The notes under the pieces are model-generated. The model made no database searches and was not told the DNA's origin. It was given only the letters and a program-made list of their open reading frames with translations. Shown here piece by piece: positions 1 through 7,764 of a stretch of 35,428 nt of DNA (position 1 is its first letter; each line of letters begins with the position of its first letter). The translations under genes and the position numbers were made by a program. The DNA lies in the NCBI GenBank assembly GCA_026129525.1, contig JAHCHW010000010.1:132840-168267 (forward strand), given 5' to 3'. Source of the stretch: Chitinophagales bacterium (lineage in GTDB: Bacteria > Bacteroidota > Bacteroidia > Chitinophagales > LD1).

Positions 1-147
1 TTCCAAACCGGTAACAGCAACGAAGGCTGGAATGGAAGATATCAGGATAAAGAAGCGCAGCCCGGAGTTTACACCTACTACCTTAACGTAGTGTTTGACG
101 ATAACACTTCGAGGGTAATTAAAGGCGGGGTTACGTTGTTTAGATAA
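1..147 (+). CDS. 3' end of a T9SS type-B cargo protein (gliding motility-associated C-terminal domain)
   Basis: The window opens inside a gene in frame 1 that ends at TAA 145-147. The 48 visible residues contain GWNGRYQDKEAQPGVYTYY and end KGGVTLFR. This is the signature end of the CHU_C / gliding-motility-associated C-terminal domain (WDGxYxG...PxGVYxY...KGxVTLxR), which directs proteins through the type IX secretion system for surface display. The ending closely parallels that of the giant adhesin in this window (WDGKNQ ... PADAYVYKL ... KGLVNLIR). The size, the remaining domains and the real role of the protein lie outside the window. The domain is clear; the identity of the cargo is unknown. 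Confidence 0.85.
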   Translation, partial: FQTGNSNEGWNGRYQDKEAQPGVYTYYLNVVFDDNTSRVIKGGVTLFR

Positions 148-223
148 TAGTTGTTTGCATCAGATTAACCGCACGCAGCATAGTTAGAACCAATCGGGGG
201 CATAGAGAATTGGCAATTGTTTG

Positions 224-254
224 TTGCTAATTGCCGCCTGCATTCCTACCTTTC
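224..254 (+). promoter_or_regulatory. possible Bacteroidota-type promoter for the aminotransferase gene
   Basis: TTG at 224-226 and TACCTTTC at 247-254 are 20 nt apart. They resemble the -33 TTG / -7 TAnnTTTG consensus with one mismatch in the last base. The predicted start of transcription is about 10 nt before the ATG at 271. The -33 part overlaps an inverted repeat (212-218 with 229-235). This is a weak call based on pattern only. Confidence 0.3.
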
Positions 255-270
255 GTTTCAAATTGCTGCC

Positions 271-1551
271 ATGAACCGAAAATCGTTTTTAAAGCGAACC
301 GCTTTAGCTACTGCGGGGATTTCGCTGCTTGACTGGATGAAACCCTCCGAAGCCGAGGCTTTTCAATTTCATTTGAATCGCCTTGAAGGTAAGGAGCCGC
401 AACAAGTAGCAAGCGATGAAGATTTCTGGCATTTTATACGGCAGCAGTACACAACTTCTCCCAACATTATTAACCTAAACAATGGCGGAGTTAGTCCGCA
501 GCCGAAGCCTGTGCAGGAAGCGCACATACGCAATTATCAGTACTGCAACGAAGCGCCCTCGTACTACATGTGGCGCATTTTAGACCAGGGGCGCGAACCC
601 TTGCGCGAGCGCATCGCCAAACTTGCCGGAGTTTCGCCTCTCGAAATTGCGATTAACCGCAACACCACCGAAGGTTTAAATACCATCATTTTCGGATTAA
701 ACCTGAAAGCAGGCGATGAAGTAGTGCTGTGCAAATACGATTACCCCAACATGATGAACGCATGGAAGCAGCGCGAAAAACGCGATGGCATTAAACTGAA
801 TTGGGTGGATTTGCAGTTGCCGGAAGAAAACGATGAAGCCATTATAAAGAAGTATGAAGCCGCTATCACCCCACGCACTAAAATTGTGCATGTAACCCAC
901 ATGATAAACTGGACAGGGCAAGTACTCCCAGCCCGTAAAATTGCCGACATGGCGCACAAAAAAGGCTGCGAAGTTATTGTGGATGGCTCGCACAGTTTCG
1001 CCCACCTTACTTACAGTATTACCGACCTTGACTGCGATTATTATGCAACATCGTTACACAAATGGCTATGTGCTCCTTTCGGCACGGGGTTTATGTTTAT
1101 CAAGAAAGATAAGATTAAGAATGTGTGGGCGTTACTTTCTGCCCCAATTCCCGATGCTGACAACATTGGTAAGTTCGAAGCCATAGGCACCCGTTCGTTT
1201 GCTGCTGAAATGGCTATTGGCAACGCCATAGATTTTCAGTTGCTGATTGGTAACGAACGCAAGGAAGCGCGCCTCCGCTATTTGAAAAATTACTGGTGCG
1301 AAAAAGTAAAGCATTTGCCAAAAGTGAAACTCTACACTTCGCTGCAACCGGCTTACAGTTGCGCCATTGCCACCATAGGAATTGATGGAATAAAAGGCGG
1401 AGAACTGTCGAACGCACTTTTCGAGAAAGCAAAAATTCATACTACCGGCATTGAACACGAAGCGGTAAACGGAGCACGCATTACTCCGCATGTTTACACC
1501 ACTACCGAGGATTTGGATAAATTGATTGACACCATAAAAACTATACTTTAG
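271..1551 (+). CDS. exported class V aminotransferase-like PLP enzyme (isopenicillin N epimerase-like)
   Basis: 426 residues. This is a fold-type I PLP enzyme of the class V aminotransferase / cysteine desulfurase / isopenicillin N epimerase-like group. Visible features are NRNTTEGLNTIIFGL (129-143, cofactor phosphate region), VDGSHSFAH (237-245, with Asp238 expected to contact the PLP nitrogen) and TSLHKWLCAPFGTG (260-273, with Lys264 as the Schiff-base lysine). I chose the ATG at 271 and not the upstream in-frame ATG at 217. The protein then begins MNRKSFLKRTALATAGISLL, a leader that resembles a Tat signal (RKxFLK in place of RRxFLK), with a probable cut near AEA-F at about 30. Tat export fits an enzyme that must fold with its cofactor before transport. 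The substrate cannot be read from the sequence. It appears to be a single-gene unit between the T9SS cargo gene and glnN. Confidence 0.85.
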   Translation: MNRKSFLKRTALATAGISLLDWMKPSEAEAFQFHLNRLEGKEPQQVASDEDFWHFIRQQYTTSPNIINLNNGGVSPQPKPVQEAHIRNYQYCNEAPSYYMWRILDQGREPLRERIAKLAGVSPLEIAINRNTTEGLNTIIFGLNLKAGDEVVLCKYDYPNMMNAWKQREKRDGIKLNWVDLQLPEENDEAIIKKYEAAITPRTKIVHVTHMINWTGQVLPARKIADMAHKKGCEVIVDGSHSFAHLTYSITDLDCDYYATSLHKWLCAPFGTGFMFIKKDKIKNVWALLSAPIPDADNIGKFEAIGTRSFAAEMAIGNAIDFQLLIGNERKEARLRYLKNYWCEKVKHLPKVKLYTSLQPAYSCAIATIGIDGIKGGELSNALFEKAKIHTTGIEHEAVNGARITPHVYTTTEDLDKLIDTIKTIL

Positions 1552-1702
1552 TTATTTGCAAATATGTTTGTTTGGGCATAACGATATTGATTTTATTAGC
1601 ATTTCGTCCACAAAATTCAGTTTAAAAGTAGCTACAAATAGCTTTTAACCTGTTTTGTTCATAAAAAGTTGGTTTTATTTTTCGGTTTGCGTTGTTTAAA
1701 AC

Positions 1703-1710
1703 TACTTTTG
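1703..1710 (+). promoter_or_regulatory. -7 box of the glnN promoter
   Basis: TACTTTTG matches the Bacteroidota -7 consensus TAnnTTTG exactly and lies 23 nt before the ATG at 1734. No good TTTG lies at the ideal -33 distance (TTTC at 1680-1683). The box falls inside the 14-codon upstream extension of the reading frame, so translation should start downstream of it. Confidence 0.55.
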
Positions 1711-1733
1711 CGCCCGAAAAAACAAACAACACT

Positions 1734-3929
1734 ATGGGCAGCGCACGCAAAACAGCCATCCAAACCGTAATTAACCGCGAAGTGGTTAAACCCCGCTTAG
1801 AAGGCGGAAAAGTTTCCGAGTATTTCAGTTCAAATGTATTTACCGATGATGCCATGCGGCATTATTTATCGGAAGAAGCTTACAAGGCAGTGAAGACTGC
1901 GATTAAAGAAGGCACCAAAATTAGCCGCGAAATGGCAGATGCCGTTGCTGCCGGAATGAAAGCATGGGCAATTGATAAAGGAGCAAACAGCTATACACAC
2001 TGGTTTCAACCATTAACCGGTTTAACTGCCGAAAAGCACGATATGTTTTTTATGCCTACCATTGATGGTAAAGGCGTAGAAAAATTCAGTGGCGATGCGT
2101 TGGTGCAACAAGAACCGGATGCTTCTTCTTTTCCGAGCGGTGGCATTCGCGCCACTTTCGAAGCACGCGGATACACAGCATGGGACCCCGGTTCGCCTGC
2201 CTTTATTATGGAAATTGGCGATGGCAAAACACTTTGTATTCCCACCATTTTTATTTCGTACACAGGTGAGTCGCTGGACTATAAAGCACCATTATTAAAG
2301 TCATCGCACTTTTTGGAGCAAGCTGCATTGCCGGTTGTTCATTTGTTTGATAAAGATGCTACTAAAGTTACCGCCACACTTGGTTGGGAGCAAGAATACT
2401 TTTTGATTGATGAAGCGCTTTTCTATCAGCGTCCGGACTTGATGTTTGCCGGAAGAACATTGCTTGGCGCGGCTCCGCAAAAAGGGCAACAGTTCGAAGA
2501 CCACTACTTTGGTTCCATTCCCGAAAGAGTGTATGCATACATGCTGGATTTGGAAACCGAATGCCACAAACTGGGCATTCCGGTTCGCACACGCCACAAC
2601 GAAGTTGCCCCTGCACAGTTTGAATGTGCGCCTATGTTCGAAGAAGTGAACGTTGCGGTTGACCACAACTCGCTATTGATGGATTTAATGGAGCGCGTTG
2701 CCCGCAGGCATAAGCTTCGCGTGCTCTTGCACGAAAAGCCTTTTGCCGGAATTAACGGAAGCGGAAAGCACAACAACTGGAGTATGAGTACCGATACCGG
2801 TAAAAATCTTCTTTCTCCGGGCAAAACACCTAAAAACAATATTCTGTTCCTTACCTTTTTTGTAAACGTAATTAAAGCGGTTAGCGAATATGCCGATTTG
2901 TTACGCGCCTCTATTGCATCGGCTAACAACGACCACCGCTTAGGTGCCAACGAAGCGCCTCCTGCAATTATTTCGGTGTTCACCGGTTCATACATGGCAG
3001 ATGTGTTAAACGAAATTGAAAAGCGTGTTGCCAAAGGAAAATACGATGAATTAACCAATGCCAACCTAAAATTGGACATCCACAACAAAATTCCGGATGT
3101 GATGCTGGATAACACCGACCGTAACAGAACATCGCCTTTTGCTTTTACAGGTAATAAGTTTGAGTTCCGTGCAGTGGGTTCTTCTGCCAACTGTGCCAAG
3201 CCTATGACGGTGATGAACGCTATTGTAGGAAAGCAATTGCTCAACTTTAAAGCAGAAATTGATAAGTTGACAAAAGATGGCGAAACTAAAGAAGGCGCCA
3301 TTATGCGGGTGCTTCGCCAGTACATTACCGACAGTAAAAAGGTATTGTTTGAGGGCGATGGCTACAGCGAAGCATGGGAAAAAGAGGCTAAAAAACGCGG
3401 CTTAAGCAATGTGAAAACTACTCCCTATGCGCTTGATTTCTATAATTCAAAAGGAGCCAAGGAGGTGTTAGTAGCCACAGGTATTTATAGCGCCCGCGAG
3501 TTAGAGGCAAGGGTAGATATTCTGCACCATAACTACAGTTTAAAAATTGATACAGAGGCAAGCCTATTGGCTGACATTGCGATAAGCAAAATAATTCCTG
3601 CCGGGGTTGAGTATATGAATACACTCATTACAAATATTAAAGGCTTAAAAGAAGCCGGTGTAGCTGCCAATGCCGCTAAAGCACAAAAAGCAATTGTTAC
3701 TGAGGTGGCAGAGCTGGTAAATTCTATTAAAGATACCACCGACAAACTTTTAGCAGCTAAAGAAAAGGCGCATAACGGAAAGAGCAATGCCGATATTTCG
3801 AAAGCCTATTGCGATAAAGTAAAACCGCTTATGGATGAGTTGCGTTCGCAAATTGATACCCTTGAAGCAGTAGTAGACGATAATGTTTGGCCACTGCCTA
3901 AATACCGCGAAATGCTTTTTATCCGATAA
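1734..3929 (+). CDS. glnN: glutamine synthetase type III
   Basis: 731 residues, the usual size of GSIII (about 700-730), far longer than GSI or GSII. It makes glutamine from glutamate, ammonia and ATP in the cytoplasm. Diagnostic stretches are GWEQEYFLIDEALFYQRPDL (substrate/metal region), RHNEVAPAQFE, SGKHNNWSMST, NNDHRLGANEAPP, and DRNRTSPFAFTGNKFEFR near the C-terminal part of the catalytic barrel. These are the GSIII versions of the GS signatures. The ATG at 1734 (MGSARKTAIQ) is preferred over the ATG at 1692 because an exact -7 promoter box lies between them. The gene is monocistronic: own promoter upstream, strong hairpin terminator 24 nt after the stop. No amtB or glnB neighbour is present in the window. 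Confidence 0.97.
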   Translation: MGSARKTAIQTVINREVVKPRLEGGKVSEYFSSNVFTDDAMRHYLSEEAYKAVKTAIKEGTKISREMADAVAAGMKAWAIDKGANSYTHWFQPLTGLTAEKHDMFFMPTIDGKGVEKFSGDALVQQEPDASSFPSGGIRATFEARGYTAWDPGSPAFIMEIGDGKTLCIPTIFISYTGESLDYKAPLLKSSHFLEQAALPVVHLFDKDATKVTATLGWEQEYFLIDEALFYQRPDLMFAGRTLLGAAPQKGQQFEDHYFGSIPERVYAYMLDLETECHKLGIPVRTRHNEVAPAQFECAPMFEEVNVAVDHNSLLMDLMERVARRHKLRVLLHEKPFAGINGSGKHNNWSMSTDTGKNLLSPGKTPKNNILFLTFFVNVIKAVSEYADLLRASIASANNDHRLGANEAPPAIISVFTGSYMADVLNEIEKRVAKGKYDELTNANLKLDIHNKIPDVMLDNTDRNRTSPFAFTGNKFEFRAVGSSANCAKPMTVMNAIVGKQLLNFKAEIDKLTKDGETKEGAIMRVLRQYITDSKKVLFEGDGYSEAWEKEAKKRGLSNVKTTPYALDFYNSKGAKEVLVATGIYSARELEARVDILHHNYSLKIDTEASLLADIAISKIIPAGVEYMNTLITNIKGLKEAGVAANAAKAQKAIVTEVAELVNSIKDTTDKLLAAKEKAHNGKSNADISKAYCDKVKPLMDELRSQIDTLEAVVDDNVWPLPKYREMLFIR

Positions 3930-3953
3930 TACAACCACCCTAACCCAATGCTC

Positions 3954-3986
3954 AAAAAGACCTCTGCAAATGAGGTCTTTTTGTTT
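3954..3986 (+). terminator. intrinsic terminator after glnN
   Basis: AAAAAGACCTC (3954-3964) pairs perfectly over 11 bp with GAGGTCTTTTT (3972-3982), with a 7-nt loop and a T-rich 3' side continuing TTTTTGTTTT. It lies directly downstream of the glnN stop at 3929 and before the exbB-type gene. The A-rich 5' arm means it could also work in reverse, but no minus-strand gene ends here. Confidence 0.85.
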
Positions 3987-4062
3987 TGGGGAAAAATCAA
4001 TCCCTCCCCTCCCCTGCCCTTTATTCTCCATTATCCACAGCGGGCGGTTTAATAGTGCAGTG

Positions 4063-4091
4063 TTGTTTATGGTTAATGCTGAACACATTTG
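4063..4091 (+). promoter_or_regulatory. possible promoter of the ExbB-ExbD-TonB operon
   Basis: TTG (4063-4065) and CACATTTG (4084-4091, one mismatch to TAnnTTTG) are 18 nt apart. They lie about 47 nt before the chosen ATG at 4138. A promoter is expected here because a strong terminator precedes it. Pattern match only. Confidence 0.3.
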
Positions 4092-4137
4092 CCATACTAA
4101 AACCTGCATAACGCACGTTTATTTAAAAACCATTCAA

Positions 4138-4812
4138 ATGTTGTTACTACAAATTGCAACCGATAGCCCCACCGCAGCCGCAACAACCGAACAAACAATG
4201 AGTTTGTTGGATTTACTGATGAAAGGCGGATGGGTAATGATTCCTATAGCCTTTATGTCGGTAGTGGCAGTTTACCTTATGGTAGAACGCTTTATCACCA
4301 TCAGCCGCGCATCGAAAGTTGATACCGGCTTTATGGCAAACATTAAAAGCATGTTGCTTGACGGAAAAACCGATGCCGCTTTAAGCCTTTGCCGCAGCAG
4401 CAATACGCCTATTGCCCGCTTATTGGAAAAAGGCATAAAACGCCTTGGCAAACCAATTAAAGAAATTGAAAGTGCCGTAGAGAACACCGGCAAACTCGAA
4501 ATCTACAAACTCGAAAAAAATCTTTCTTATTTAGGAATTATTGCCGGCATTGCTCCCATGTTCGGTTTTATAGGAACCATCAGCGGGGTTATCCGCATTT
4601 TCTACAACATATCGCTGGCTGATAACATCAGTATTAGTTTGATTGCGGGAGGGCTTTACGAAAAAATGATTACCTCGGCTGCCGGTTTATTGGTGGGTAT
4701 TATTGCGCACATAGCATTTCATTATCTGAATGCCATGATTGACCGCGTAAGCTTTCAGTTAGAAAGCACTACCGTTGAATTTATTGACCTTATTCAGGAA
4801 CCTACCAAATAA
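4138..4812 (+). CDS. MotA/TolQ/ExbB proton channel family protein
   Basis: 224 residues. It is the integral inner-membrane subunit of an ExbB-ExbD or TolQ-TolR type complex that turns proton flow into mechanical work on a TonB/TolA partner. Three membrane segments are visible: about 30-50 (GGWVMIPIAFMSVVAVYLMV), about 125-147 (YLGIIAGIAPMFGFIGTISG) and about 165-190 (MITSAAGLLVGIIAHIAFHY), with a cytoplasmic loop between the first two. GFIGTISGVIRIF is the conserved channel-lining helix of the family (GLLGTVxGM in ExbB). The frame is open from 3883, but the upstream part covers the glnN end and terminator. The ATG at 4138 gives the family's usual length. The ExbD-like gene starts 5 nt after the stop, so they are co-transcribed and probably co-translated. 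Confidence 0.92.
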   Translation: MLLLQIATDSPTAAATTEQTMSLLDLLMKGGWVMIPIAFMSVVAVYLMVERFITISRASKVDTGFMANIKSMLLDGKTDAALSLCRSSNTPIARLLEKGIKRLGKPIKEIESAVENTGKLEIYKLEKNLSYLGIIAGIAPMFGFIGTISGVIRIFYNISLADNISISLIAGGLYEKMITSAAGLLVGIIAHIAFHYLNAMIDRVSFQLESTTVEFIDLIQEPTK

Positions 4813-4817
4813 GCGCT

Positions 4818-5219
4818 ATGCAGTTACGAAGAAAAAGCAGGATGAGTTCGGAAGTGAGTACCCACTCGCTTAACGATATCATGTTCTTCCTAATGTTGTT
4901 CTTTCTGATAATGAGTACCATGGTAGCTCCATCGGTTATTAAAATTAACCTGCCAAAAACCAATGCAGGCAAAGCCGTAAGCAAACAAAGCATTGTGCTG
5001 GCAGTAGATTCAAACATGAACTACTACCTTAACAACAAACAAATAGAGTTTCAGGATATTGAACCGCAACTTACAACGCTTATTCAGGGCGATACCGCCA
5101 ACGAGTCAACCATTGTGTTGCAGGCAAGCAGAAAAATTACCGTGCAGGATTTAGTAGATGTAATGAGTGTTGGCAGCAAACTGAAAATGAAAATGGTGTT
5201 GGCAACAACAAATAAATGA
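4818..5219 (+). CDS. ExbD/TolR family biopolymer transport protein
   Basis: 133 residues with the ExbD/TolR layout: short basic cytoplasmic N-terminus (MQLRRKSR), one membrane helix at about 20-37 and a periplasmic domain to the end. LNDIMFFLMLFFLIMS carries the conserved membrane aspartate (Asp20) that relays protons in this family. The periplasmic part (VLAVDSNMNYYLNNKQIE ... IVLQASRKITVQDLVDVM) follows the ExbD/TolR domain pattern. It starts 5 nt after the ExbB-like gene and forms the stator with it. A 111-nt gap without a visible terminator separates it from the TonB-like gene. Confidence 0.92.
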   Translation: MQLRRKSRMSSEVSTHSLNDIMFFLMLFFLIMSTMVAPSVIKINLPKTNAGKAVSKQSIVLAVDSNMNYYLNNKQIEFQDIEPQLTTLIQGDTANESTIVLQASRKITVQDLVDVMSVGSKLKMKMVLATTNK

Positions 5220-5330
5220 GAAAGTAAATTCCAAATCCGAAATTCTAATCGGTTTAATATTCGAATTTGAAGTTGGCCCTTGTGGAAAACAAACCTAAAC
5301 CGCATTTTAAGCAATAACTGACACAGCAGC

Positions 5331-6233
5331 ATGTTTGCCACAGCATTCGATAACGAAGAAAAAGCATTTCGCACCCGCAAGAATACCACTGCAGGGGTAA
5401 TTACCCTTCTTGTACATGCGCTTATTCTGCTTGCCTTGCTTTTCAGCATTCTTCGCACTCCCATTCCGCCTTTCGAAGATATGGGCGGAGGTATGGCAGT
5501 TAACTTCGGTTTCGATGAAGCAGGAACTGGCGAAACACAACCTTTCAGCTATAATCCGGGACCAATGGAGTCAAGTCCTTCTGCCGGAAAAACAAGCACT
5601 GCCAACAGCAGCCCCGAGGAAGTATTGGCACAGGAAAACGGTGAAGAAGATGTAGTAGTACCTAAGGTGGAAGAAAAACCTAAAACAAAACCTAAGGCAG
5701 AAACGGTTTACAAACCCAATCAGAAAACTACTGCCACTACGGTAACTTCTAATCAGAATACAAAAACAGAGAATCCGAATCCACAGCCAACTGCCAATCC
5801 TGATGCCATGTTTACCAAAGGGGCTTACGGCAAACCCAACAACAGCAAAGGCGATGGAACCGGTGGCGGGCAAGGCGATCAGGGCAAACCCACGGGCGAC
5901 CCTAACTCTACCAACTACTTAGGCGATGGCGATGGTAACGGCAACGGACCCGGTAAAGGCGATGGCAGTGGTTATAGTTTATCGGGAAGAAAAAAAGTGA
6001 GCATTCCTGCTCCGCAAAGCTGTTCTACACAAGGTAAAGTAGTTATAAAAATTAAAGTGGACAGAAGCGGCAAAGTAGTTACTGCCGATTTTGAACGCTT
6101 TAAGTCAACCGTGTTTGACGACTGCAACATCAATAATGCGCGTTCCGCTGCCCTAAAAGCCACCTTTAATCCCGATTCGAATGCCGAAGAGTTTCAGACT
6201 GGGACTATTACTTATATCTATAAGGTGAATTAA
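5331..6233 (+). CDS. TonB-like energy transducer
   Basis: 300 residues. Layout: short N-terminus, one membrane helix at about 20-42 (NTTAGVITLLVHALILLALLF), a long Pro/Lys/Asn/Gly-rich periplasmic spacer (about 100-220, with KPKTKPKAET and a GDGDGNGNGPGKGDG stretch), and a compact C-terminal domain from about 225. In that domain GKVVIKIKVDRSGKVV and the ending TGTITYIYKVN match the TonB C-terminal beta-strand pattern. Two cysteines (in QSCST and DDCNI) could form a disulfide. Position directly after ExbB- and ExbD-like genes supports a TonB role. It would couple the motor to outer-membrane receptors such as the one at 22991-25264, although that link is inferred only. The low-complexity Gly/Asp spacer is unusual compared with the Pro-rich linker of enterobacterial TonB. 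Confidence 0.88.
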   Translation: MFATAFDNEEKAFRTRKNTTAGVITLLVHALILLALLFSILRTPIPPFEDMGGGMAVNFGFDEAGTGETQPFSYNPGPMESSPSAGKTSTANSSPEEVLAQENGEEDVVVPKVEEKPKTKPKAETVYKPNQKTTATTVTSNQNTKTENPNPQPTANPDAMFTKGAYGKPNNSKGDGTGGGQGDQGKPTGDPNSTNYLGDGDGNGNGPGKGDGSGYSLSGRKKVSIPAPQSCSTQGKVVIKIKVDRSGKVVTADFERFKSTVFDDCNINNARSAALKATFNPDSNAEEFQTGTITYIYKVN

Positions 6234-6271
6234 ACCGGTTGGACTAGCTTTAGACGAGCGTATGTTCTACT

Positions 6272-6292
6272 CTAAGTCAACTTATGACTTAG
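6272..6292. repeat. perfect 8-bp inverted repeat in the tonB-porP intergenic region
   Basis: CTAAGTCA (6272-6279) and TGACTTAG (6285-6292) form a perfect stem with a 5-nt loop and no T tail. A second small hairpin follows at 6308-6313 / 6320-6325 (ATTCTC / GAGAAT). Both lie between two convergent transcription units, upstream of the terminator at 6359-6376. Function unknown. Confidence 0.4.
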
Positions 6293-6349
6293 CACAACAA
6301 GTACATCATTCTCTATTTCGAGAATACCCAAAGCAGAACAGTGTACCGA

Positions 6350-6380
6350 AAAGAAAAACGGAGCCTTGCGGCTCCGCTTT
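6350..6380 (-). terminator. bidirectional terminator between tonB and the porP/sprF-like gene
   Basis: CGGAGCC (6359-6365) pairs with GGCTCCG (6370-6376), a 7-bp GC-rich stem with a 4-nt loop. Read on the minus strand the stem is followed by TTTTTCTTTT, a classic U tail, about 60 nt after the stop of the porP-like gene. On the plus strand the tail CTTTCTATTTT is weaker but may stop the tonB operon. Confidence 0.8.
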
Positions 6381-6438
6381 CTATTTTATGTACATTTACA
6401 CATTCTACTTTTTCAAAAAGTGGAACGTTTTTCCTTTC

Positions 6439-7434
6439 CTAAAAAAACGCCTTCCCTTTGTTCGCCTTTTTGCCAATGCCGTCCCACTTAACAGCGAGGG
6501 TGGCTTCGTGTGTCATTAATCCGCGGGTGCTGCGCGTAAGCGCTGAGTTGCCGAAATCGTAGCTGTAATGTAAATTAAAATAGCGGTATTCAAAACCTGC
6601 CTGCACCACAAAAGCATCTTTCTCTTTAAACCAACTGCCCACTACTATGTTTCCGGCTTTCTCAATTTTGTACGCCAGTAAAAAGCCGGCTGTAAGTTGC
6701 TTAAACTGCCCTTGCAAGTTGTAAATAAACACAGGTGTAAAATCAACCCGCTTGCCCATTACCTTCACGCCCGCCTGAAAATTATAGCGGCTCGGCAACT
6801 TGCTGCTTCCTCCGGTAAACGAAAGGTTGGGTTGATTCAAATGATAACCTGCCACGCCTGCAAATACCTGCACGGGAGCTTTCTCAGGCGTAAAATGCCA
6901 CATTACGCCAAAGCCAACGTCCACATTGGCTCTGCTGCCCTGCGGGTTTTCTCCGGTGGGGTTGTTTTCGTTAAACGCACCCCACACATATTGCTCGTCA
7001 AAGGTTTGGTCGTTCCAGTTAATGGAATGGTTTACTACCCCCACATTTAACGATGCCGCCACTAAGTTGGCGGGGTTAATGCGTAAGCCGTAACCAAACG
7101 AAAGGTTGCCGTACGTGCGCTTAAATGCTCCGGCTTTTTCGTGGTGCACGTTCACGCCAAAGTCGAGCCGCGAACTGCCCACCGAATCTTTCTTCGATTT
7201 CAAAAATACCGGGCATAGCAGCGAGCCGGCATAGCTCTGATAGCCCTTGTTGATGTTGCCCCATTGGTTGCGGTAATTAAAAATTACGCGCAGGTCGTTG
7301 GTAAGCACCATCATACTGGGGTTTACCACCAGCGGATTGTTTACCGGCTGCGAAAAACGAACATCCTGTGCCTGCATAAGCGAATAAGCAACCAACATGG
7401 CAGTGCTTAGTAATAATTTCCCTGCTCTGTTCAT
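6439..7434 (-). CDS. PorP/SprF family type IX secretion outer-membrane protein
   Basis: 331 residues from the ATG at 7434; an in-frame ATG at 7470 adds 12 residues. The shorter form begins MNRAGKLLLSTAMLVAYSLMQAQ, a clean signal peptide. After it come DVRFSQPVNNPLVVNPSM and FNYRNQWGNINKGYQSYAGS, hallmark sequences of the PorP/SprF family of outer-membrane beta-barrels. SprF is known to be needed for surface delivery of the adhesin SprB, and PorP-like paralogues bind T9SS type-B C-terminal domains. Here the gene follows the stop of the 3510-residue type-B adhesin by only 48 nt on the same strand, so it is very likely the dedicated partner. A terminator follows the gene. Confidence 0.93.
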   Translation of the reverse strand: MNRAGKLLLSTAMLVAYSLMQAQDVRFSQPVNNPLVVNPSMMVLTNDLRVIFNYRNQWGNINKGYQSYAGSLLCPVFLKSKKDSVGSSRLDFGVNVHHEKAGAFKRTYGNLSFGYGLRINPANLVAASLNVGVVNHSINWNDQTFDEQYVWGAFNENNPTGENPQGSRANVDVGFGVMWHFTPEKAPVQVFAGVAGYHLNQPNLSFTGGSSKLPSRYNFQAGVKVMGKRVDFTPVFIYNLQGQFKQLTAGFLLAYKIEKAGNIVVGSWFKEKDAFVVQAGFEYRYFNLHYSYDFGNSALTRSTRGLMTHEATLAVKWDGIGKKANKGKAFF

Positions 7435-7482
7435 AACTGTAGATTTTATGTGGTTTAATATAGGGTTCATGGTTTCTTGGTT

Positions 7483-7764
7483 TTAGCGAATCAGGTTTAC
7501 CAATCCCTTCTCATCAATTTTTTCTCCGTTTTCCAGCACACCGTTCAGCTTATACACATAAGCATCAGCCGGCACATCATCGTTGCTGAACTGGTTTTTA
7601 CCGTCCCAGCCGGTGTTAATGTTTTTGGTAACAAAAATCAATTCACCGTAGCGGTTAAATATGGAGAACTGGAATGTTTTAAAACCTCCTCCGCGCACAT
7701 AAAGCACATCGTTATGTCCGTTGCCATCGGGTGTAAAGGCACTTGGCAACCACCAGGGCGTAGC
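7483..7764 (-). other. T9SS type-B C-terminal sorting domain of the adhesin
   Basis: Residues about 3418-3510 run from PSAFTPDGNGHNDVLYVRG through FSIFNRYGELIF and NTGWDGKN to KGLVNLIR. This is the full CHU_C / gliding-motility-associated C-terminal domain and matches the C-terminal fragment at 1-147. Confidence 0.9.

Noticed and set aside
212..235. Inverted repeat GGCAATT/AATTGCC as a terminator for the T9SS cargo gene
   Set aside because: No T tail, 10-nt loop and 65 nt after the stop; not convincing as a terminator.
2504..3325. A 273-codon minus-strand open frame inside glnN
   Set aside because: It lies wholly within a well-supported glutamine synthetase III gene and shows no recognisable motif.
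6262..6519. A plus-strand 85-codon frame after tonB
   Set aside because: It runs through hairpins and the terminator and overlaps the end of the porP-like gene. The translation has no protein-like features.
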